Source: FEB-12 sp964503315 (GTDB taxonomy: Bacteria; Zixibacteria; MSB-5A5; GN15; FEB-12). Taken from it: a stretch of DNA of 64,000 nucleotides. The position numbers and the translations under genes are program-made. Shown one piece after another: positions 34,685 to 41,159 of the stretch; the first letter of the stretch is position 1; each line of letters begins with the position of its first letter. Where the stretch lies: positions 77,025 through 141,024 of the forward strand of contig CAZCZL010000009.1 of the NCBI GenBank assembly GCA_964503315.1, written 5' to 3'. The notes under the pieces are model-generated. The model had not been told where the DNA came from and did not search any database. It saw nothing but the letters and a program-made list of their open reading frames with translations.

Positions 34685-36157
34685 TTATTTCAATAGCACT
34701 AGCTTGCGAACCGCCCGGAAGTCCGAGGCCTCCATGCGGAAGAAATAGACGCCTGACGCGAGATCCCGGCCATCGTCGGAACGGCCATCCCAATAGACTG
34801 TGTAGTGTCCGGCCGCCTGAATTTCTGACGGCCAGCGTTTGACCACCTGCCCCAGCAGGTTGTAAATGACCAATGATATTTCGGCTCGACGCGGAATGGC
34901 GTATTCGAGAGTTGTGCCGGCGTTAAACGGATTGGGATAATTCTGATCGATTCCAAAACCGGAGGGTAACCCTGTGACTGGGTCATCTTCAACTGGCGTC
35001 GGCTGGTCACCGGCCAAAGTGAGCAGGTAAAGATCGGACCCGCCGATCGAATACGAATAACTATATCCGGCGAGCAGGTAGTTCCCCTTGGCATCAACAC
35101 AGATCGAACGACAATAGTCTGATTGAGATCCGCCTTGTGTGGTTGACCAAAGCTGTAGTCCGAGAGGTGTGATCTTGATCACGTAGATATCCGAAGCACC
35201 GGCTCCGGAAGATTCAGTTGTCCCGGTGACCACGTAGTTGCCATCGGCGGTATAGCTCACCGCATAGGCGCGATCGTCGCGTGTGCCACCGAAGGTCCGT
35301 TCCCACTCTACCACACCGGTCGAGTTGGTTTTGATGACATATGCATCGTTATATCCCAGGCCGTATGAATTGGTCGCTCCTACAATGAGCAGGCCATATT
35401 CATCCGTGATCTCCAACGAATAACCGTAGTCCGCCCGGGTCCCGCCCAGAGTGACCGCCCAGAGCGAGTCACCATCAAACGAAGTCTTGGTAAGATAGAC
35501 ACTACTGTAGCCTTCGCCAAAGGAACCGGTCGAGCCAACCGCGACATATCCATCCCAGGTTTCCCGTACAGCCATGCCGGATTCTCCCCCCGCTCCACCG
35601 AAGGTACGGCTCCAGAGGAGATTTCCTGAGGCATCGACCTTCACCAGCCAGAGATCGGCATATCCGGCACCGGTCGATGATGTGGTGCCGCAGAGGATGA
35701 AGTTATCATCGGAAGTTTCTCGGATCGACCAGCCTTCATCGGCGGCGGTTCCGCCGATTGTCTTGCTCCAGAGAAGATCGCCTGACTGATTGAACTTGCA
35801 GAGAAACAGGTCAGAGTTGCCGGCGCCAAAGGAAGTCGTGGAACCCACACACACAAAGCCGCCATCCGATGTGACCTGCACATCGCGGCCATGGTCAGTT
35901 CCTGCCCCGCCGGCGGTTTTCGCCCAGAGCGTATCACCGACTGAATCTATTCGAATGATGTAGAGGTCGTGGTCACCGGAGCCAAACGAATAGGTTGAGC
36001 CAATGGCTACATAGCCACCGTCCGAAGTTATCTGACAACCATACCCGCCTTCGTTAAAGTAGCCGCCATAGTGTTTTGACCAGACAAGCGACTGTGCGGT
36101 CGCGGTCGTCGCGACAGCGATCAGGCAGAAAACCAGTGTTAGAATGCGCCGTTCCAT
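34685..36157 (-). CDS. Secreted propeller-type repeat protein with type IX sorting tail
   Basis: 490 residues from the ATG at 36157 (MERRILTLVFCLIAVATTATAQ, a clean signal peptide). An alternative ATG at 36193 would place charged residues ahead of it. Seven or eight repeats of about 50 residues follow the pattern W-x-(K/R)-T-x-G-G-x-x-x-D-x-G-x-x-(I/V)-x-x-T-x-D-(G/D)-(G/N)-(Y/F)-x-x-x-G-(S/T)-T-x-S-(F/Y)-G-(A/S)-G-x-x-D-(L/I)-(Y/F), the 'SBBP/propeller' style often annotated as hypothetical surface proteins. The C-terminus (IDQNYPNPFNAGTTLEYAIP… ASGVYFFRME…VRKLVLLK) is a type IX sorting domain. Role unknown. The dyad at 36169-36185 lies at its promoter or leader. Confidence 0.82.
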   Translation of the reverse strand: MERRILTLVFCLIAVATTATAQSLVWSKHYGGYFNEGGYGCQITSDGGYVAIGSTYSFGSGDHDLYIIRIDSVGDTLWAKTAGGAGTDHGRDVQVTSDGGFVCVGSTTSFGAGNSDLFLCKFNQSGDLLWSKTIGGTAADEGWSIRETSDDNFILCGTTSSTGAGYADLWLVKVDASGNLLWSRTFGGAGGESGMAVRETWDGYVAVGSTGSFGEGYSSVYLTKTSFDGDSLWAVTLGGTRADYGYSLEITDEYGLLIVGATNSYGLGYNDAYVIKTNSTGVVEWERTFGGTRDDRAYAVSYTADGNYVVTGTTESSGAGASDIYVIKITPLGLQLWSTTQGGSQSDYCRSICVDAKGNYLLAGYSYSYSIGGSDLYLLTLAGDQPTPVEDDPVTGLPSGFGIDQNYPNPFNAGTTLEYAIPRRAEISLVIYNLLGQVVKRWPSEIQAAGHYTVYWDGRSDDGRDLASGVYFFRMEASDFRAVRKLVLLK

Positions 36158-36168
36158 AGCTTTGTTGC

Positions 36169-36185
36169 TGTTCAGTCTTTGAACA
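36169..36185. promoter_or_regulatory. Dyad TGTTCA-N5-TGAACA upstream of the propeller gene
   Basis: A perfect repeat of the arrangement at 2800-2816, extended here to 7-bp arms (CTGTTCA / TGAACAG, 36168-36186). It lies 11 bases upstream of the chosen ATG, between the two possible starts. It could be an operator overlapping the transcript start or a leader hairpin. Confidence 0.42.
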
Positions 36186-36341
36186 GCCTCCATAAGAGGT
36201 ATCGGCAACTAAGCATGTTTCTTTAGGGGAGTGAGAATATTGGGACTCCCCCATACCTGCCCCCTGTCGCATTTTCCGAACCTACCTTGCGCTTGGCAGC
36301 AATTCATTGTCGCATAAATAGATACAGAGACTTGTCGGCCT

Positions 36342-36357
36342 CGGCATTGGCCTTGCA
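36342..36357 (+). promoter_or_regulatory. Sigma-54 (-24/-12) promoter of the fimbrial locus
   Basis: CGGCATTGGCCTTGCA keeps the invariant GG and GC with exactly 10 bases between and a perfect TTGCA -12 element. The first base is C instead of T. It lies 44 bases before the first DUF4402 gene. TGTCGCAT occurs twice upstream (about 36265 and 36309), 44 bp apart, which would suit activator binding. Confidence 0.65.
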
Positions 36358-36400
36358 TTAGCATAGTTCCAGGAAAACTATGAAACGATTGGGAGGAGCC

Positions 36401-36928
36401 ATGCGCTCATTCATCAATCGCCTGGTACTGCTTGCTTTGGCCATTGGCGTGGTCTTAGGCGGTAGTGTCATGGCGCAAGAACGTGCCTCGATCCAGGCAC
36501 TGGCCACTGTGGTTTCGAGCCTGTCAATTGTCGGAACCAACAATCTGCAGTTTGGAACGGTCACTCCGGGTGTCACGCGATCAGTGGACAAATCGTCCAT
36601 CGGTTTTGCCGGCGAGTGGGAGATCACTGGAACATCGTCAGCCGAGCTGACGGTGGACTTCACCCTTCCGGATACACTTCGGACGGTTGACAGTCTCGGC
36701 GCGATGAGAATCGACTTCAGCGCCACCGATGCATCCTTCAGCGATGGCACCGGCTCTCAGACGACGCCGTCGGGAACGCTCAATCCGAATGGTCCGTTGG
36801 TCCGGCGTATCGGTGCCGGAGGGACAATGACTGTCTGGATAGGCGGGACGGTCTATCCGCGCGTCTCTCAGACCGGCGGAGATTACAGCGCCGAGATACT
36901 GCTGACGGTTGCCTATACGGGAAGCTGA
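36401..36928 (+). CDS. DUF4402 fimbrial subunit 1
   Basis: 175 residues from the ATG at 36401, which has GGGAGG five to six bases upstream. The in-frame ATG at 36380 lies before that ribosome site. Signal peptide ending GGSVMAQE. The mature N-terminus (ASIQALATVVSSLSIVGTNNLQFGTV) has the alternating hydrophobic pattern of a donor strand, followed by the DUF4402 core: EITGTSSAELTVDFTLP, MRIDFSATDASF, IGAGGTMTVWIGGTVYP, and a final GDYSAEILLTVAYTGS. It is a likely pilus or surface-fibre subunit handled by the chaperone and usher encoded downstream. It is the least similar of the five paralogues and may be a minor or tip subunit. Confidence 0.85.
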   Translation: MRSFINRLVLLALAIGVVLGGSVMAQERASIQALATVVSSLSIVGTNNLQFGTVTPGVTRSVDKSSIGFAGEWEITGTSSAELTVDFTLPDTLRTVDSLGAMRIDFSATDASFSDGTGSQTTPSGTLNPNGPLVRRIGAGGTMTVWIGGTVYPRVSQTGGDYSAEILLTVAYTGS

Positions 36929-37048
36929 CCAGTTCAAACACTGCACAGTCGGTGATTCGCTTGTCGCCGGAATGTCGCCCGGCGCTTGACAGATTTCGGT
37001 CTCATGTTACCTTGAGAGGGTACCAACCTATGTGGATTGCTACCCGAC

Positions 37049-37414
37049 ATGAGATCTGTTTGCCTTTGGCTTAGCGCGCTCATCACCATTACTCTCGTCC
37101 TTTCGCTTTCTGCGAAAGATCTCTCCAATTCGGCGTCAATCACCGCGACCGCGACCGTTGTCTATCCAATAGGCCTGCTCGAGTTGCGCGATACAGGTGA
37201 AGCTCTGGAAACTCCACAACTCACCCGGGTCGGAACGCGATCATTTCTCTACATCCCCCACGGTTTACCGATCATCCTGATCGACGGGACGCCATTGGAC
37301 CTGGGTGGTAATTCCACCTCACAGATGATATCGATGCTGGATATCACGGAGCTACTCGCCAATCGCACCAGCGAAAAGCCCGCGATACTGACGGTCATCG
37401 ACTCCAACAAATAG
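37049..37414 (+). CDS. Short secreted protein inside the fimbrial locus, unknown
   Basis: 121 residues from the ATG at 37049 (MRSVCLWLSALITITLVLSLSAKD, a signal peptide). The start of the mature part (SASITATATVVYPIGLLELRD) resembles the N-terminal strand of the DUF4402 neighbours, but the rest (LYIPHGLPIILIDGTPLDLGG, MLDITELLANRTSEKPAILTVIDSNK) does not, and the conserved C-terminal Y-T-G-(S/T/N) is missing. No ribosome site is evident. It could be a truncated subunit, an assembly terminator or an accessory factor. A TTGACA-like hexamer about 65 bases upstream has no good -10 partner. Confidence 0.6.
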   Translation: MRSVCLWLSALITITLVLSLSAKDLSNSASITATATVVYPIGLLELRDTGEALETPQLTRVGTRSFLYIPHGLPIILIDGTPLDLGGNSTSQMISMLDITELLANRTSEKPAILTVIDSNK

Positions 37415-37466
37415 CTCTTTCAGTTCAATCTTGATTTCGGAGGAGAGAGCCGGTAGACTTTCGGCG

Positions 37467-37961
37467 ATGGCTACTCTCTGGAAAAAGGCCGCGTTTCTCG
37501 GCGCGCTTCTGATGGTTCTGCTTCTCCTCCCTTCCTTGACCAAGGGGCAGGCGATCGATGTGTCACTGGTCAACAATCTGCAATTCGGGAATGTTTTCCC
37601 CGGACAGCCGAAGGTCATCTCCAAGCACGCCGCCGGAGCAGCCGCAGAGTTCCATGTTGACGGCAACGCCGGTGACGAAGTGCTGATCACGTTTCTCTCA
37701 CTGCCGACCTATATCAACATGGGGGGATTCAACATGAACGTGGTCGTTTCCGAGACCGATTGCGCTATGGACTCAAGCGCCACGCCCAACCAATCCAGCC
37801 CGGGCTACAACAATCTGAATCCGTGGCAGCCGATCACCTACCGACTGGGAAGTAATGGCCTGACTATATGGCTCGGCGCGACAGTGATCCCGGGACTTGG
37901 TCAAAAACCGGGCAGTTATTCAGGGCTAATCCAGATCAGGGCCGAGTATACCGGCAACTAG
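37467..37961 (+). CDS. DUF4402 fimbrial subunit 2
   Basis: 164 residues from the ATG at 37467. GGAGGAG lies about 20 bases upstream, further than usual, and no nearer start exists. Signal peptide LLMVLLLLPSLTKGQA. The DUF4402 landmarks are present: VNNLQFGNVFPGQPKVI, AEFHVDGNAGDEVLITFLSLP, NVVVSETDCAMD, LGSNGLTIWLGATVIPGLGQKPGSY and the ending IQIRAEYTGN. It lacks the alanine-rich donor strand seen in the other subunits, since the core begins almost directly after the signal peptide. By analogy with chaperone-usher pili, a subunit without a donor extension could sit at the tip. That is inference. Confidence 0.8.
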   Translation: MATLWKKAAFLGALLMVLLLLPSLTKGQAIDVSLVNNLQFGNVFPGQPKVISKHAAGAAAEFHVDGNAGDEVLITFLSLPTYINMGGFNMNVVVSETDCAMDSSATPNQSSPGYNNLNPWQPITYRLGSNGLTIWLGATVIPGLGQKPGSYSGLIQIRAEYTGN

Positions 37962-38100
37962 CTGTTCAATTCTCCTTCATTCTGGCCATTTTCAGAGAGA
38001 AAATGGCTCAATTTCCTGACCATTTTTTGCCGCGATTCCGATTCCCTATCATAGGAACAATTAGTCTAAACAGAGCGGGGAGACCCGCAGGGAGTTGAAC

Positions 38101-38658
38101 ATGCGAACCAGACCGACCCGTGCACTATGGGTGCTCAGCGGCCTGCTGCTGTTCGGGATGATCGCGACACCGGTCCAGGGGCAGGAAGTGGCTAACGGAT
38201 TGGCGATCGCCAACGTGCTTGCATCGCTCTCCATCGTTGCAACACAGCCTCTCGATTTCGGCAACGTTTTCCAGGGAGTCGCAAAATCCCAGGACGAAAC
38301 TTCAGATCTCAATTCAGGAATTTTCACCATCAACGGCTCGGCTAGCGCCAACATCTCCGTCTACCTGCAGTTGCCGGAGTATCTTGCTCTGGCGGATGGG
38401 TCGGACCGGATGTCGATCGCGTTCAGTACCACGGACGCGACCTATTCATTCCTTGATGCCGCAGCGCCATCGACACCGTCAGCGCCGGGCGCTGGAGCGT
38501 TGCTCGACCAGAATCCGCGTACGCTGGCGGGGACCTCGGTTGGCGCAGGCGGGTTCGCCCAGATCTTTCTGGGTGGCAGGGTAATTCCGTCGGTCAACCA
38601 GACCGCGGGCGCCTATGCCGGGGATATTATCTGTACGGTAGCCTATACCGGTACTTGA
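38101..38658 (+). CDS. DUF4402 fimbrial subunit 3
   Basis: 185 residues from the ATG at 38101, with GGGAG 6 bases upstream. Signal peptide ending TPVQGQE. Mature start VANGLAIANVLASLSIVATQPLDFGNVFQGVAKSQDE, then GIFTINGSASANISVYLQLP, MSIAFSTTDATYSF, VGAGGFAQIFLGGRVIPSVNQTAGAY and the ending CTVAYTGT. It is closely related to subunits 4 and 5. A strong terminator follows, so the locus is split into at least two transcripts. Confidence 0.86.
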   Translation: MRTRPTRALWVLSGLLLFGMIATPVQGQEVANGLAIANVLASLSIVATQPLDFGNVFQGVAKSQDETSDLNSGIFTINGSASANISVYLQLPEYLALADGSDRMSIAFSTTDATYSFLDAAAPSTPSAPGAGALLDQNPRTLAGTSVGAGGFAQIFLGGRVIPSVNQTAGAYAGDIICTVAYTGT

Positions 38659-38683
38659 TTCTCTCACAACAGATTTCGAATTC

Positions 38684-38718
38684 AAACGAGGGCTCCGCAA
38701 GCCCTCGTTTTCTATTTT
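38684..38718 (+). terminator. Terminator inside the fimbrial locus
   Basis: The perfect 11-bp stem AAACGAGGGCT / AGCCCTCGTTT has the loop CCGCA, followed by TTCTATTTT. It lies 26 bases after subunit 3 and about 240 bases before subunit 4. Confidence 0.85.
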
Positions 38719-38961
38719 AATATCTTACTGCGCAATCGGTTAATACTGGCATACTCTTGGCGTTTTGCAGCCTTTCGGATGTAAACGTCTGGTCGCTTCC
38801 CAATACCCTATCCATGGATTACCCGGTTAGACCATTGCAGCCTGCAAAAAATCTGGCCAAAGCCTGTTAAGTTTCTGAACTGCCTGACGATTTAACAGCC
38901 ATAGGAGTTCGACGAACGAACAGACCTATGCACACTTGATGAACAGGGAAGTGAGTATCGT

Positions 38962-39522
38962 ATGAAGAGCATGCCCAACTGGCTGAAACGGATGACCGCG
39001 GTCGCGGCAGCATTGATGCTGCTGATCCTCCTCGGCACTACGCCGGCCATGTCACAGGATGTTGCAGTTGGACAGGCAACCGCCACCGTATTGGCGGTGC
39101 TGTCGGTAACCGCTACGCAGGCCCTCGATTTTGGTAACGTCTATCAGGGTGTTGCGAAAGTGCAGGATGAGACCTCCGACGCCAGTTCCGGTATTTTCAC
39201 GATCACCGGACAAGCGAGCGCCGCGATCGCCTGCTATCTCCAGCTTCCGGATTATGTCGCGTTGGCCAACGGTTCAGACCGTATGCCGATCACGTTCAGC
39301 ACGACCGATGCGGCATTCAGCGTTCAGGTCGCGGGTACGCCAAGCGCGCCAGGAGTCGGCGCTACGGCGAATACCAATCCGCGAAACCTGACCGGTACAG
39401 CTATCGGCGCGGCGGGTACATCGAAGATCTTTCTGGGCGGTAAAGTGATCCCGACCATTAATCAGACCGCGGGGAGTTACTCGGCCGATATCGTGCTGAC
39501 CGTAGCCTATACCGGTTCCTGA
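38962..39522 (+). CDS. DUF4402 fimbrial subunit 4
   Basis: 186 residues. Signal peptide LMLLILLGTTPAMSQD. Core: VAVGQATATVLAVLSVTATQALDFGNVYQGVAKVQDETSD, GIFTITGQASAAIACYLQLPDYVALANGSDRMPITFSTTD, IGAAGTSKIFLGGKVIPTINQTAGSYSADIVLTVAYTGS. It is highly similar to subunit 5, so the pair is probably the major repeat subunit and a recent duplicate. The upstream region holds the dyad CATAGG…CCTATG (about 38911-38931) and a poor sigma-54-like site that I did not accept. Confidence 0.87.
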   Translation: MKSMPNWLKRMTAVAAALMLLILLGTTPAMSQDVAVGQATATVLAVLSVTATQALDFGNVYQGVAKVQDETSDASSGIFTITGQASAAIACYLQLPDYVALANGSDRMPITFSTTDAAFSVQVAGTPSAPGVGATANTNPRNLTGTAIGAAGTSKIFLGGKVIPTINQTAGSYSADIVLTVAYTGS

Positions 39523-39603
39523 TCCAAATGGTCGCCTAAAAGTGAATTTAAACAGAAACTTGGAATTCTATAAAAGGGGTATTCCCGATTGCAAGGAGAT
39601 GAC

Positions 39604-40167
39604 ATGAACAGGTACCTAACACACCTTGTCCGGTGCTTGGTAGTAGTCGCGCTCGTAGCGACAGTCGGCGCTCCGTCATTAGTGAGTGCGCAGGATGTCT
39701 CTACTGGTCAGGCCACGGCTCAGGTCCTCGCGATTCTGCAGGTCGCTGCAGTGCAGGCCTTGGACTTTGGCAACGTCTACCAGGGTGTGCCGAAAGTACA
39801 GGACGAAACGTCCGACGCTCTCTCCGGGATCTTTTCGATCTCCGGCGCGCCGAGCGCGAACATCGCCTGCTACTTCCAGCTCCCGGATTACGTAGCTCTG
39901 GCCGACGGTTCCGACCGTATGCCGATCACCTTCAGCACGACCGACGCTACCTTCTCGGTGCTCGCGGCCGCTGCTCCTTCCACACCGTCGGCTCCCGGCG
40001 CTGGCGCGACGCTGAACACCAGCCCGCGCAACTTGACCGGTACAGCCATCGGCGCGGGTGGCGCTGCCCAGATCTTCCTCGGTGGCGAAGTGATCCCGAC
40101 TGTCAATCAGACGGCCGGCGCTTATTCAGCCGATATCGTGCTGACGGTCTCCTACACCGGTAGCTGA
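39604..40167 (+). CDS. DUF4402 fimbrial subunit 5
   Basis: 187 residues from the ATG at 39604, with AAGGAG five bases upstream. Signal peptide ending SLVSAQD. VSTGQATAQVLAILQVAAVQALDFGNVYQGVPKVQDE, GIFSISGAPSANIACYFQLPDYVALADGSDRMPITFSTTD, IGAGGAAQIFLGGEVIPTVNQTAGAYSADIVLTVSYTGS. It is the closest relative of subunit 4. The gap upstream contains TATAAA (around 39571) with a loose TTAAAC -35, so it may have its own promoter. It is followed 78 bases later by the chaperone gene. Confidence 0.87.
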   Translation: MNRYLTHLVRCLVVVALVATVGAPSLVSAQDVSTGQATAQVLAILQVAAVQALDFGNVYQGVPKVQDETSDALSGIFSISGAPSANIACYFQLPDYVALADGSDRMPITFSTTDATFSVLAAAAPSTPSAPGAGATLNTSPRNLTGTAIGAGGAAQIFLGGEVIPTVNQTAGAYSADIVLTVSYTGS

Positions 40168-40245
40168 GCCGAAGCAAGAGTACGCACTCGGCATGGATGG
40201 CCGAAGCGTGTGTGAACAGAGATTTGATTACATAGGATGGTTATA

Positions 40246-41106
40246 ATGGCTAAGACAGATTCAACCCCATCGTCCGACTCGCGTTCGGGATGGGGTTTGC
40301 TTTGGGTTCTGATCTTCTTTCTCGTCCTTTCCTCCAATATAGTGGCGGGTGTCCTGGTCGCCCCGACGGTTGTTTTCGTCAATGACAAGAACAAGACCGC
40401 GCGACTGGATATCAACAACACCGGAACCACTCCCCAGGAAGTCACGATCAGCTTTGCCTATGGTCTGCCGGTCTCCGACAGCGTAGGGAATGTCTCAGTG
40501 ATCTTACAGGACTCGAATATCACCGACCCGCGTTCTGCGGTTGAGTGGGTCAAAGCTTTCCCGCGTCAGATCGTCATCCCGCCGAATGGCACGCAGGTAG
40601 TCCGTTTCGTGGCGAATCCGCCCAAGGACCTCCCAGCCGGCGAGTACTGGGCGCGTATCGTGGTGCGCTCCAAAGACGGAGAGACCAAAATTCCGACCCC
40701 GACCGAGGCAGACGCCATCACCACCAAACTCAATATGATCATGCAGACCGCGATCATGCTGAAATACCGGACGGGTGATGTCGGAACCGAAGTGGCAGTG
40801 ACAAACACGCAAGCGACGCAGACCGACAGTTCTGTCTACGTGATGGTTGATCTCTCCAACAAAGGAAACGCCTCGTATGTCGGCGTCTTGACCGCACGGC
40901 TGCTCGACGCAAACCAGAAGGAAGTTGCCAGGACACAGACGGATATCGCGGTTTACCGCGAATTGAAGCGGAAGATCGAATTTCCGGTTGCCTCTCCCGG
41001 CAAGTACAAGATCGAACTGGGAATTACTACCGAGGGTCGAACGGATATCGCCCCGGAAGACATGATCCCGGGGAACAAGGTCTATTCGGTCGTCGAGGTT
41101 CAGTAA
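40246..41106 (+). CDS. PapD-like periplasmic pilus chaperone
   Basis: 286 residues from the ATG at 40246 with AGGA eight bases upstream. An in-frame ATG lies 9 bases earlier. A long N-terminal signal/anchor follows (GLLWVLIFFLVLSSNIVAG). Domain 1 is an immunoglobulin-like PapD domain: VLVAPTVVFVNDKNKTARLDINNTGTTPQEVTISF, then FPRQIVIPPNGTQVVRF, RFVANPPKDLPAGEYWARIVV. Domain 2 runs from about 190 to the end. It should bind DUF4402 subunits by donor-strand complementation in the periplasm and deliver them to the usher 53 bases downstream. It is longer than the 230-residue classical chaperones. Confidence 0.86.
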   Translation: MAKTDSTPSSDSRSGWGLLWVLIFFLVLSSNIVAGVLVAPTVVFVNDKNKTARLDINNTGTTPQEVTISFAYGLPVSDSVGNVSVILQDSNITDPRSAVEWVKAFPRQIVIPPNGTQVVRFVANPPKDLPAGEYWARIVVRSKDGETKIPTPTEADAITTKLNMIMQTAIMLKYRTGDVGTEVAVTNTQATQTDSSVYVMVDLSNKGNASYVGVLTARLLDANQKEVARTQTDIAVYRELKRKIEFPVASPGKYKIELGITTEGRTDIAPEDMIPGNKVYSVVEVQ

Positions 41107-41159
41107 GTAAGGAGTAGAAAGCGGCCGGAGTGATCCGGCTCTGATAGGATGAGGAGCGA

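Noticed and set aside
38747..38762. TGGCATACTCTTGGCG upstream of fimbrial subunit 4 as a fourth sigma-54 promoter
   Set aside because: The GG-N10-GC spacing fits, but the -12 element is TGGCG instead of TTGC(A/T), and the site is 200 bases from the start codon. Too weak to list beside the three good matches.
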